This document shows, one piece after another, positions 12,261-25,032 of a stretch of 64,000 nucleotides of DNA (its first letter is position 1; every line of letters begins with the position of its first letter). The notes beneath the pieces were generated by a model. The model had not been told where the DNA came from, did not search any database, and saw nothing but the letters and a program-made list of their open reading frames with translations. Made by a program: the position numbers and the translations under genes. Location of the stretch: positions 62,001 through 126,000 of the forward strand of contig MU404112.1 in NCBI GenBank assembly GCA_022695795.1. Reading direction: 5' to 3'. The DNA is from Biscogniauxia marginata (taxonomy: Eukaryota > Ascomycota > Sordariomycetes > Xylariales > Xylariaceae).

Positions 12261-14341
12261 TGATTCGTTCAAGTCTCGAGTAAGTCTCCATCCTTGAGGC
12301 GTGGGCGATCGTGTTTAATGAGCACATTTAATGAGTATATAATGCGTAAGGTAAGACTAGCCAGCGACAATAGTGTCGGACTATTCTACCGCGGACGGGT
12401 CTCATCACTTTGAAAATTATAGGGGAGTTTTTTCCCGGGGGGGTTTTCTTTTGGCTTGCCGCTGCGACGGGTGCCTCAGCAATGGCAAAGTCGAGGGGTT
12501 TCTCGAAATTGTTATTGCGGCACTCGAGCCGATTACCGGTTCCCAGTAGAAGTTCGCCCCTCCCATCCTAGACTGCATAGCCAGGGTATAAGATCGTTAG
12601 AAGTTTTCGTGAGCACATTATACCTCATCTACTGATGGTCTAAGGAGATTTTCGTCCTTGACCATAACCGAAGGGCGCCTAGCATGTGTGCCAGGGTCTT
12701 GCATTGACTTAACTCAACTTGGACCTCTGGAAGCGCGATAGCTAACTCCTGGCGATTGTGAATACGAAGCCTTGAATGAAGAATAGCGGCAATTGTGACT
12801 GGATTTGGAATACTTACGGCAAATGAATATTGGTGAGTAAATTGCTATGAGCCCGCTGGCGATCTGGCTCGGTATGAGAGTCTGGGAGCGTGTTCTGAAA
12901 TGCCTTGCTTGTGGGCTACTCAACGTTGATGAGCTCTGCCATAGGCCGTCTGAGTTATAAGAGATACTAATAACTGCCATCTGCGAAATGTAGATCGATG
13001 CTGATATCTTACCCGGGTTTCGGGACGTGACTTATTCCGTTATAAATTACTTGTTTTCAGTTGATCACAAGGATCCGTGCAGTATGACACACCTGCGTCC
13101 GGGGTCTGAGGCAGAGGACACACCAGCAAAGCGTCCGTCCACACTTGTTCTGCAAGTCACATCACATTGCATAATGTCGTGATCGACGATAGCTAAGGAC
13201 TCAGCGGCTGCAAGACACAGTGATAATCGAATCCCGTCTGCCGGCCCCCGACTAGGAATCGCCGAATAAACAAGACACAAGCAGTTGCACAATGAAACCC
13301 AAGCGGATCGATTGCAAGAGTCCGGCAATCATCCTACAGTTCTGAACCATTCTGTCACCCAGGATACGCGGTTCCTAGTCAGACCCTGCTACTTTCTGAT
13401 GTCAGAATATTATAATCTTGACAAGATGAAGAGGACCTGAAAGAGATCGACCTCTCTGTAGTCCAAGTCGCCTAGCCATTCATGACCGGATAGTTTCTAC
13501 TACGTAGGGTGTCGGTGCCCTACGAACCCTTGGCGTCGTGGGACTTGTGGTGGATGACCCAGCATATCGGGCGTCATAGATGTACAGCTACACCGGCACG
13601 CCCCATTAACGCACGCTATGGCCATGATCGAAGCCAGGAATAACGAGATATAGTACAGCATTTGGACGAACGCTGGCTCTAGCATTCCCCGTTCCCCGCA
13701 TAGCGAATCTCATTGCGGTCTCTTGGCCGACACTAGGGCCGCTAAAGGAGGCTCCCATCCAATATGTCGACTCATGCAGCTGGTGTGTAGGTTGCAAGGC
13801 AGTTCTCAGTAACCGCCTATCACTATTGGCCATGCCTCTATTTTGCACGTGCCGTGAGAAGAAGAAAATCTTGGCTGGCGATCAATGTTCGGACGCATGC
13901 AAGCTTGTACACTACAGCCGGCAGTGTCTTTATGCTTCCAGCAACATGCGGAGCGACGCTATCAGTCAGTCCCCCCGGGGCAGAAGAGGAGGGGAAACAC
14001 TTGGTCATGGCGACTCATCCCAAAAAAGAAATCAAATCGCATACTGTCTCCCCTTGTGCTGTTTATGTGCTGACCTAATAGATAATCTCTGACCCCCCAC
14101 CCAAGCTACAGGGAAAGGGGCACTTGAGCGAGGCCCAGCAGATGCATGTTTCCGATTCCCGTCTCGTCCGTGGTGACCCCGTTTATCTACAAGCTCCACA
14201 TCCCGTGCGCGGGAGACAGCCTCACGGCACCTCTCCCTACACGGCTTGACCGGTGACAAGATATGGAGCGGTAGAAAATTTGGGTTGCTTTTAAGTCTAT
14301 CCACAACCGGACAGCGAGATCCGGCGCGCACACTCACTCAC

Positions 14342-14414
14342 ATACACACATACATACATACATACATACATACATACATACATACACCCACACACACACA
14401 CACACACACACACA
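14342..14414. repeat. Compound microsatellite (ACAT)n-(CA)n
   Basis: Tandem ACAT tetranucleotide units run directly into a CA dinucleotide tract, about 70 bp in total. It is in noncoding DNA and likely polymorphic in length. Confidence 0.95.
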
Positions 14415-16903
14415 ATCATCTGTGCCACGATTTTCCCCCTCTGTGGATAATGGATGTGGTGCCAAGAGGTTCGTCGCTTGTAGTTTATTAGAAAATGCTT
14501 TTGCTATGTATGAGGATCCAATATCCGTCCCTTGTTGGCTCCCGCTATGTCAATTACGTATCTCAGCCTTAGTAGCTCCCTTGTAATATTTCTTAGGTGA
14601 GGAGCAATGCTGACAAGAGACTTCAGCGGCCGTCGAGATGCGGCCTTGCGCCCAAGCCCATAGCATCTGGGCATCTGTTGTCAACTCATCAATATTCCGT
14701 CATGCGCACGAGTTTGGTAGTCGGTAGGGGCTTATGGCCTTGTCTTATACCTGTGGCTTTGAGCAGGTTTCATTCAACACGTTCGTAGCTCGCTAGCTCG
14801 CTACAGTTATGCTCGGGTTCGGGTGGCTATTAACGCTAGCTGGGATGCAAAGAGAAGGTATAACGGAGCTGTACTATACACCATACCGCTCTCCCGATTC
14901 TCTATACTACTGGTTGGCCATTTGTGCCGTGCAAGCACATTATGCTTGGTGATGCTTCGCTCCACCACCTCGATATTACCCAGTATTAAAAATGGGAAGA
15001 GGATGCAGTCCCGCGGACAACGCGCCGGCTTAGATGTAAACAAAATCGATATACCACTAACTTCAGGATTCGGATTTATAGCAGTCCTTTTTGCCTGAGC
15101 CGTGTAGACCAATCCGGCCATGAACGCCACAAAATCGAGACCATAAGCTGAGAAATGCTTGCTAGCTTGTATTGTAGCATAGGAACTTTGTAATAGCAAT
15201 GTCACCACAGTGAATCGTACTGTTGATCTGACCGTTTTCCTATCCCTAACGCCTCCTGATAGCCGTGGCGATCATCCCACACAATGCGGTCCCGCAAACC
15301 ATGCTGTGTATCCGTGATTCCCCAGATTCATTATGCCCGCAATAGGAGGCTGACCAGATAGTATTGAGGGAAAAAAATAAACAGTTGACCCCTTACGCCT
15401 TATAACACAATCCTTGCCAGTGATATTACACCTTTCCAAAGTAATCAAAGTATTTCCTCCCTCATTAGCTTGAGCTCGTATTAGACGCTATGTGACCTCG
15501 AGGTCTAGCCCGTGACCCCCTCTTCGCAGTCCGAGTTCTTTATTGATGGCCTCCTTGAACTATTAGGCCGTAAGCCACAAAACAGCAGACCCCTTTCCAC
15601 GTCTGCGGGGGGCTGCTGACATCGAGGTGACATTCCACTCGCACAGCAAGACACCAAGTCCTCCAAAGGGATATCATGCAGGCTGGACCTGCCCTTCCGT
15701 TCCAACGCCTTGCCATAGAAAAAAAGGTGACACAAAAATGACGACTAAGATGAGCCGTAATGGGAAGGTTCCAAGGTCGTAAGCGGAGAAGGCGACTTTA
15801 TGCATTAGGTAGGTATTTTTGGTATGGTTGTCCCAAGACGCACGTAACCCGTGTGCTACGACGTCGTAGTATTGGGGTTGATTAGAGACGTCGATATATG
15901 CAGGAGGTCGCGCTGCGCACTAGATATGATGAATAGTTGAGACTCCCCCCTCAACCACATAGTGGGCATTGGCCAGGCTGGACGATGTAGCGCTCGTGTG
16001 GCCCCTTAGGACACGCGTGCTTGGGACTGCCATCCATCGAGGTCCGGAAAAAGTGCGCACCAGGGTCTAGACACGAGGTGTATATATAATAGTTCTTTGT
16101 GAAGTCGCACATGATGAGGCGTGTTGAATGGAATATCTTCTATGTAGGGTTAGTATACTATGAAGATAGCCTCACGTCGTCGAGTAAGACGACTTGGTGG
16201 TTACAACCATACCTTCACCGAGTCGAATATAGTATAAGGTAGCAGAAGCTCAAACCACAAAGCACTCCGAGGTGAACCGTGAGATGTTGTGGATAACGTT
16301 GCGATGTAGCTCTAACAGAGAGTGGTTACGGCATGAGTTGCTTATATATAGTGGTGGAGATGAGCCAGGGTAAGCTATTTTCCAAAAACATCGAGTGATA
16401 CTCCGTACAGGCCTTCCTTGTCCTTTGAGGAACAAATAAACAGACGAGGCGTGGTCAACCCGGTCCCTTGTGTGTGGATGTAAGTCGCAATTTAGGCATC
16501 TGGCGAAGCATGCTCATGACACTCTGTGGAACGCCATGTACAGTACATGCACAGAGATATATGGGAAACTGGAGCTCCATGGTATGTGTATATGTGTGTG
16601 CGTGTTTGGAGGATCCAGGGGCGGACATGGATCGATGATGAGAGAGAGAAAGAGTCTGCCCATGTCTGAGAGCCATGACGGAAGCGCCTGTACGTATTCA
16701 AACCCACGTCTAGGAAACTATGACAAGCTACGACGCGAGCCCGGTCGCCAAAAAGTGTGACAAACGGGTCTAAGCAATTTTTTGGCTCCATCGCATGCCT
16801 AACATACCTAACCTAAGCCGATCAATGAAGCATCGCCGGGCTATGACCGGACCAGGAACACTAAGGTCCGACGAGGCTCATCCCTGAATAAATGAATCAG
16901 GAA

Positions 16904-16916
16904 GGGGGGGGGGGGG
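16904..16916. repeat. Poly-G tract, 13 bases
   Basis: Thirteen consecutive G residues on the plus strand at the start of a purine-rich segment that continues to about 17130. No gene is associated. Confidence 0.9.
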
Positions 16917-17734
16917 CAGAGAGAGGCATAAACGAAAATTTCTTTTTTTAATCCCAATACTCTGTCATCGTTTCGACCGTGAAAAGAAGGAAAGAAAAGC
17001 TCGGCTATAGGTGGTGTACAGGAACTGCTCGAGAAGTAAGGTATGGCCCTCAAGGTTATGTTGTCGAGGCGGGAAGTTGAAAGGCGGACAGGGGGGTGGG
17101 AGAAAGTTAGCCAGGGGGGAGGGAGAATGCTAGGTCGGCATTGGCTGTGCCGTACCAGCATCGACCGGTTGATCCTGTTCAAAAAGCGATGCCCAGCCAG
17201 GTTTAATCTGTTTTTGATATCCTGGACTCTTTATGTTTGGCGATGAAATTCTTCAGACGACCTGCTGCGAGGATGGTTAGAAGCTGTCCCACCGGGCCAT
17301 GTGGTGAGACGATGCTGGATTGTGAGGCGTTAGCTAGCCGGATGTCGGGTAAGTAACGCAAGACAGGATAGGAATGAGAGTTGGTTGTGGTATTACCTAG
17401 TGGTAGATTCAGAACCAGGAGAGAAGAGAGAAAATTCTTGTGGGCGCACGAGCTTCTCTGTGAGCCCCGCGCCCAGAAGAACTCCAGGCCCAGACGGGGC
17501 TTGACCGTTACTAGAGCGTTAGATTTTTAAGGGGCACCAAGGGTCTTTGCGCACCTCCCGGACACCAGTATTAACTTAGCTAGCACCTTAAGTGACAGCT
17601 CCTCGCTGTTCGTAACAAGCCACCTCGGGTTGTATCACGACAACCTACCTAGTCCCGAGGATATTCTATCTGTGCCGGAGGGAATAGAGGGACCAACAGG
17701 AAGAGAGGATCTGGCATAATCACACCAGGCTAGG

Positions 17735-17792
17735 TATGTATGTATGTATGTATGTATGCATGTATGTATGCCCTTGCAGGCATGCATACATA
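17735..17792. repeat. (TATG)n microsatellite with flanking inverted copy
   Basis: Tandem TATG units from about 17735 to 17770 are followed after a short loop (CCTTGCA) by the reverse-complement-like GGCATGCATACAT, so the end of the tract can fold into a hairpin. Confidence 0.8.
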
Positions 17793-20700
17793 TCCTTACA
17801 TGTATGCAGGTAGTAGCCCACGATAAGGTTACCTATAGGACTGCATCTCTCGCATTGGCCAGTAGTATCAACGAAATACCCCCCGGAGACCCTTATGTCT
17901 CGGCTAACCCGCAGCGTTGGAAACACCCCAGAAGACAGGTACGGTAATGTGATGGCTAATGGATACAGTACTATGTAGTAGCTGTTCATGCAGAATCGCT
18001 CGGCTGGCTATATGATGGGTAGCACGACTCGCATTATACTGCCTTCACTTACTTTACATGTGGGGATGGACGACTAGCTGCGACATGTCTCCCCGGTTCT
18101 GACGATGAACTCTACCTATGTAGATAACATGTGAGGAAACGAACGTCGGGCGTCCCAATTATCGGCAACCCTGTCAGTACCGTGTCCGCATTTTGTGCGG
18201 TTCAGGATGACGGCAATGATATATCGCGACTGGAGTGAAGAGCACAGTAAGCTAGGAACCTCGGAGAATTCTTCTGGATCATTCAATTATCATTGACCCC
18301 TCCGGGGCTACTGCCCCGTGCAATAGCCCCTCTGAGCTAAGTAGGCTTGTCAAGTTTTATCTTCAAAGCTGTCCGTTTCGACGACGGCCATGGTATTGTC
18401 CAGAGTCATAAGTTGTGTGGTAGTGATGACTTGTTTACCTCCCATTCTCAGTAATAGCTCCTTGCCCATTTGGTTGACTTGCAGCAAAAAACGACCCCGT
18501 TTACCTCGATACCAGCTCACTGGGACTGTAAGCCCCTTTCACCATACCATGCTTCAGAGAACCACATGTAGGTATATCTTTCGGTCACTGGTCGGCCGTC
18601 ATGCGGAGGAGTATCACATGCTCATTTACCTCTGCGGCGCGCGCACACATTGCTTGACGATAGGTAGAAGTGTCCAGATGAAGCATCCGGAGAACGCCAC
18701 TATGAGTGGCTGTGTAGCGTCCCACGCCGCCAATGATAACAAGCGAAAGGAATTGAGTACGGATTAAGGGATCAACTAAAGGAGTCTTCTACTTGCGAGA
18801 TGCGACGCAGCACGAGTATGAGCAGACATTCTAGTCAGTACAGTGCTTTACTAGGCGGTAAATATTGCCTCGAAGCTGTGGGGGGTGGGATGCTATGGGA
18901 CTGACCAAGGCCAGCTTGAATACGGAACTATATGCAGTCACCGCCTAGTCTAAGAAACAACTCAGAAGAATGCAGGTCTGTCTTGTGGTGGATCATTCGG
19001 GAGTCTCCAGCTGAGGCAGGGGAGGTTCACAGATCGGAAATCTAGAAAGCAACGGTTTATGAGAGCTCTTATAGAAGCAAAGCTGTTTCCTGCAGGGGCA
19101 CAAGCAGCAAAGATACCGAACCATCCGCCAGCACGTCCATAGTTCTCTGAGGTTAGATAGGAGGAGCCTTGCAGCCTTGCATGCAGGATGCGCCTGCAAC
19201 AGTCTGACAAGTCCAATACGACCCAGCCGTGGTTTTTTGGGACTCGCCGAGCTGCATCTCCGATGGGATCGGGAAGGATTAGATGTAACATTGATCCTGA
19301 GAACCCGGGTCCAAATCCATCTGACGGCGATCCCCAGGCCACCAAAAAAGATCCGTTAATCTGCTACTATGGTAAACACCTTGAGAGGCGGCGCGATCAA
19401 ATCTAGCTAACAGCGCATCGGAAGATTCCCAGTGATTGTGCCTGTTCGAGCTGGATCGAAGACAACCTGGCTTGCCAAGTCTGGAACCCTTAATTAAAAA
19501 TGTTGCCCGACAAAACCTCACAGCCAGCACGAGCCACAGCGTGCATTGGAAAGCACAACGTTCAGTTTAACTATGATGGCTACCGTTGTATTGCGAAGTA
19601 AGAAGATGTTGTGGCTTGGTTCAAGGCCTAGAAAGGAGGGGCCCAGCTTCTGCTCTTTGTCGAAAGGATTGACAGAGTTGATTTAAAGTAACGATGCAGA
19701 GAAGAAGAAAAGGAAGGATAACCTCATTGTGTAAGTACGATGGATATGCCTGTGCTAGTTTTCCTATTCTTCTATTCATAAATGGTAGGTATCCTGACAA
19801 AACTCCCTATACAGAAGAGATAATGAAAAAGAGACGTTATCTTCTCTTACGTCCAAGTAGCGACCTGTCTAATTCCTTTTCTGTCACTCGGCCTCTGTCT
19901 CTTTCTTGCTGGGCCAGCAGTTCTTCGCCGGAGAGTTTTCCCCTCTTCATTATGCTTCATTCATAATAGGCACTTAACTATATGTAAAAGTGAGGAGCAT
20001 TCATCCCTCCTGTTCGTACGTGTACCCACGTATCTCCATGAGCATCTAAGCGCTTGCAACTCTCCCATGGCCCGAGCGGGAGGCGACCCTGTCCATAGTA
20101 CTCTTTAGAGGTCCGTAATTTCTCTTTGGCTTGACTTGTGAGAGACTCGACAACAGCATACCTCGTGGGCCAAGTTGTGTCAAAGCGCAGGAGCAGGTTT
20201 CGTCGAGGTCAAAGCGGTCGTCCGATCTTCGGTGTCACTAACGGCACCCTAGACTATACTATAGCAGTTGAGGCGCAACGGGGAATCTATGGTTGGGCAT
20301 TAAAAAGGCCATCGCTATTGGCTTCGGGTCATGCCCCGTTCAAGGCCCACGACTCATTTTTGTGTTGGGTCTTGATACTATGCCCTGGATGTTGCTAACT
20401 TGTTACATAGTATAACTAATAATAAGCTTCCCGCTGGAGTTACATGATTTTCGGTTGTCACAATTGGCCAAGTTCCCTGCGCTGTCATTCCATCCTGGTT
20501 ACCACCCTTGACCCCTGTCAGACCAGGGGGGCATGTTGCGTCAGTGGGAACTGCATGTCAAGCTAAAATCACAAGTATGTACGTACTTATATACTCCGTA
20601 CTTATAGGAATGTCAAAGGCATATGTACCCCTTCTTGTACCGGAATCTAGGTAAACATATGGAGGCATACTGCGTACTATGCTTCGTATACCTACCTAAC

Positions 20701-22771
20701 TTGCACCGACAACATCAAACATTGCTTATATTGAATTCCACAACTATGTATGTTGTGCATTCTCGTTTACGCTGCCCACCTACATCTAAGGGATAATTAG
20801 AACGAACCCCAAGCCTCTCGTTTCTTCTCTCTTGCGGACGCTATCTAATGGCTAAGCTAAGTCAACATCATCAAGACTCAAGCTATGTATCACCCGAGTT
20901 TGATGTGTTTTTCATATACACATAGCTAAGTTGTTCGTGATACTGTTTTCATTATTACATAGTGGCATTAGGCCCAACCTAGTAACTAAAGTCTTTTCTC
21001 TTAAGGAATCCCTGCTCCCTCTTAAAGTTGGCAGTAGCTAAACACCGGCTAGTGAATGAGACACTTCCGCCAAACATATCATTATAACCTTGAGAATGTA
21101 TCTAATGGCAACCAAGGTCATAACTCTAACTCGGGAGAAGACTATGTTATGCAACACCTACACTTGCATGTTACAAGTTGAACACGCGTCAACTCTCGCT
21201 ACTTGTCACCAACCTTATCGGACTCCTTTTTTTACTGATCGTCATACAGCGATCCTCGACAAGGTCGTTTTCTTGAAAGGGGCAGTTTAACATTGTCTAT
21301 TATCACGAGCTAGACATGCGACACCAGAATCTTATTCAAGTAAAGATTCACAACTAAGTTCTCTAACTTTTGTTGATCTGTCCGAAAGAAGAGGGGAAAT
21401 GGTATCAATAGAATATTGCACTGGTCTCAAATCTTTACCCAAAACCATAGCTATGACAGCCCCAGAAATACTGTCATCTATATAGAACCAGGATAACTCT
21501 CTCTAGCATCTAATTATCTTCCAGCCCCTCAAAAGAAAGCCAGAGCGGCGAGCAAACCACCAAAAAATGTTAGTACCAGCTTCGGAACTACCAAGCGCAC
21601 CAGCATTCGGCGTCTCGGAAGGGGTAGTCATGCTAGTCCTGGACGCACTCGCACAGGTGATCACCGAAGGAACCTGGACACCTTGAGTCCTGTATCATCT
21701 GACGGCGTAATCTATAGTATGCTACTAGTCTGTCTGTGAGCAGACCGACGACAAACAGCAGGATATACCGCTAATGAAGGAGTCACTCTGGTGGATGCAC
21801 TGTAGCAATAGGGGCTACTAATTACTTCTGGAGACACATAATAAGGGACTGTGGAGACTCCAAGACACATGTCCTAGATGCAGAAAAGCGCAGCTAAGAA
21901 ATATAGGGATAGTGGGGGTGAAGGACTGACCTTGGCATACAGCCTAGGACAGTCGCCGTTGTTGTCTCCAGCTGTGAAATTGGTCAAGCAATCTCTCTAT
22001 TCCTTAGAGCCGAGTATGGGTATGAGATAGTAACTAGGTTGAGTATTGTGGAAGAGTTGTGCGCCGGGAGCACCCCTAGGTGCCAACTAGTGTAAGTGGT
22101 ATAGGGCACTACTCTTCATGGTAGAAAGGAGGGGCGGCAAGTGACAAAGGAAGGGTTCTTGTAAGTTGTTAAGTAAATTAGGAGATGACGAGGACCATCA
22201 CAAGATACGAAAAATGCCAAAATGTTTCGATTGACCTCCATCATTCCAATATATCAAGGGATGCCGTAGGTTTAGGACCTCGGCATAGCTGGCAGGTCAA
22301 TGGCATGCTACTGTTACCCAACTAGGAAAGTCTAGATTCGAGCTTATAAGATTAACAACTAGAGGTCTAAAAACATCCGTATGTCTTGGCATCTTCTAGG
22401 ACGCGACTGTATTCAGATTGGTTTTGAAGTCAATAACAGAGGACAAACAGATGCGCAAGATGGCTATTATAGACCGTATTCCCATCTATTTTGAGCCACA
22501 GTGCCTTGTAGAAGTCGCAAGAAGAACAGAACCTCCAAGCAATAAGATGAGGTTACGGATAGTATCTTCACGCAAATCAACCCCTCTCTCTAATAATTCA
22601 AACCTGAGGAATGTGTGCTAGTTCCCAAGCAGTAACCAAACAATTAAATGGGTAGACAATATTTCCAGCTTCGATATGTATGTAGCGGAGGTGAAAGCTG
22701 CTCTCGAGGGGCATCGATTAACCCCCTAAACCGAATCAACGACAGTACCTTGAGCGCCGGGCAGATTTACC

Positions 22772-24400
22772 ATGGGTTCAGGTGTCCTCGAAGACCGCGT
22801 TCTGGATCACGTCCCAGGTAATCAATCCAGCAGGCAAACAGTCACCTCTGATATCTATGATAATTCGTATTTAGAGTGTGGTCGCCCTTCACTCACGAGT
22901 AGCCAGGCGCTACTAACGTTCGAAATGTTCAAGGTACGACGAGCTATTTCAATGACCCAGATAGACTGCAGACCGCAGATACTGCTGACAGTACTAGATT
23001 GAGGTGTTGATCGCAGCGGAGCTATACCTATCATACTTGTAAGAAAAGCAGGATTGGAGTATGTATTATTATTATCCGAGATAAAGCATCCGCCTATGGT
23101 AGTTTTGGGTACAAGGATAGGAGAGAGAAGAAACCTAACCTCTCGCAGAACCCGCAACCGTCCGACGACACAATCGATCCCTCAAATTGGCCATTATTGG
23201 CGTCGTGACCTGATCACTTTTATCTTATCGCTTACGGCTATATTCGCGCCGGCCCTCGAATCCATAATTGCTGCCAACACGCTGACGCTCCCGGTCTGGC
23301 TCGGAATTAACTTCACGTATACAACCCTTCTGACGGGATCTTTCATACCCGGTATGGGGATCGTCGGCTTCTATTTTGTCCCTTCTGACCAGATATGGGA
23401 CAAGAGACAGCTTCTCACCCTCGGGACACGCATGTTAATCACGGCGAGCGCCTGGCCGGAGCGGTCAGGCACAACTATACAAGTCTGTTTTGAGCGCGTA
23501 TCATCCTGGGCATTGGCACTGCTCCTTTCGAGCGTTTAGACAACGCTGCTGTTGGCGATCTTTACTCCGTTCATGTAAGTGTCCCGTTCCCCACGACCAT
23601 ATAAGGATATATGGATATGTCTAAACAAGACAACAGGAACGCGGGAAGCACATGGCCTTCACCAACCAGGCCATCTTCGGGGGAAGGGGGCTTTCTCCAC
23701 GCTCATAGTCGTCGGCAAGATCACCCATACCATCAAGTGGTGGTGGACCTTCGACGATTTTCGGCGCAGCGTCGCTAGTCGCCATGTTCTTCCTCTGTCC
23801 CGAGATTGCCTTCAGTCGTGACACGGCCTTGAACACGAACATCACGGGTTCCGCTCTTCTTGAATGAGGTCAATAAGGGGTACGCGCATATGGGACCAGC
23901 GGCGGGGGCCGTGCTTGTATTCGCCGTGGCCGGGGCGCCGGCTGACCGAAGCGCGCTCGGGCTCGAGGTCTGCGAGATGGTGATCAGTGAGGTAGCGAGC
24001 TCGCTGTATATCGCCGATGCGTATCGTAAGTTTTGTCATTTTGTCACCGGCTCTCTCCTGCCTGCTTTCTCATTTGCTTATTTCTCGACCCCCTTTCAAA
24101 ATACCGACGGAAGTCAGTCATATGCTTACTACAACCTGCACTCAACTTAATTTAATGACTAACTACCCTACCTCCTTACCCGGGCGACCTGGCCGTCGAG
24201 GGCTTCACCTACCTCATCATCTTCAAGAATATGTTCAGTTTCGGCCTTACATCCAAGGCGTACGATTGGCGCGCGTGAGGGGGGGGGATCGAGCATGTCT
24301 TCTCCGTCCTCGGGTCTGTACAACTTATCGTCTGTTTGCTCAGCATCCCCATGTATGAGTTGCTTATTCCTTACATATGCAGTTTATGATCAAATGATGT
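22772..24400 (+). pseudogene. Degenerate MFS drug/H+ antiporter (DHA1-like) pseudogene
   Basis: Collinear fragments of one major facilitator transporter lie in different frames. In order they are: N-terminal MGSGVLEDRVLDHVPG at 22772; PQPSDDTIDPSNWPLL near 23150-23215; RRDLITFILSLTAIFAPALE in a second frame from about 23205; an ARIILGIGTAPFE segment near 23490 behind an in-frame TGA and in another frame; an ERGKHMAFTNQAIFGG exon from 23637; VVGKITHTI after a further shift; ASLVAMFFLCPE in yet another frame; MGPAAGAVLVFAVAG near 23890; and the C-terminal VEGFTYLIIFKNMFSFGLT and SVQLIVCLLSIPMY from about 24195, interrupted by a TGA at KAYDWRA. At least four frameshifts, two stops and an apparent deletion of the middle helices rule out a working product. 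GT-AG intron remnants are still visible (for example near 23577-23636). The decay looks like indels and deletion, not dense C-to-T change. An intact relative would be a plasma-membrane exporter. Confidence 0.88.
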
Positions 24401-25032
24401 ATTCAATATTGTCTAAGCTTACATTTTCCGAAGAATTCACGAAAATTTGTCAAACATTCCAACCCCCTAATATGACAAGAATTTTCCAACCCAGCTCTCT
24501 ACCCTTGCACGGGAGAAACTAAAAATATTGTTCTGCGAAGAAGATATGTTTGGGAATCGCAACCGGAACTTATCCTATCGTCGTGATTTTCTCAAGCTGA
24601 CTAGGTTGAAATGAAGTGCACATGTCGGGTACTAATACAGCTCCTTGTATAATGCAGCGGCATGACTTCAGCTGAGACTGAAAAGATCTTATAGCCATAT
24701 CTTGATGGTAAGTTAAAATATTTGGTAGATCATAAGGGTACTATTGTCTTCGTGATAAAGAGGAAATTTAGAAAGCACTTCACTATATGCTTCGCATACC
24801 TTCACGAACGATATATCCTCGTTCTCTATTACGGGCGAGAAAATTATATTTTTACACCCTTCCTTAACTCTTTAGAGCAGAGTAAATTCCATATGTTTGA
24901 TATCTCCTCCAGACAAGTATAAATCGTAAAGGCTTTGTCAGATTATTACACTTGATATGACTTGATATGTATATATACCTATACACATGAGAGACGCAAC
25001 AAACACATATACCGAAACTACACCCGAGCTCC
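24401..25032. other. Intergenic, no gene recognised
   Basis: AT-rich noncoding DNA between the end of the MFS relic and the 3' end of the phosphatase-like gene. The AT-rich part near 24950-25010 next to that gene probably includes its polyadenylation region. Confidence 0.45.

Larger units (their letters stand above)
10215..22771. other. 12.5 kb gene-poor stretch
   Basis: I find no intact gene here. Open frames are short, overlap in several phases and lack family motifs. The base composition is mixed and without the extreme AT bias of strongly RIP-mutated DNA, apart from a short AT-rich patch near 11940-12020. The stretch holds homopolymers and microsatellites (listed separately) and one possible degraded membrane-transporter fragment near 19.0-19.2 kb on the minus strand. 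No long terminal repeats or terminal inverted repeats were recognised by eye. Confidence 0.5.

Noticed and set aside
14807..15208. Hydrophobic open frame of 133 codons (minus)
   Set aside because: Some membrane-like stretches, but no family motif, and it overlaps an equally open frame on the other strand.
17166..17185. GGTTGATCCTG, resembling the start of 18S rRNA
   Set aside because: The following bases do not continue as rRNA; a chance match.
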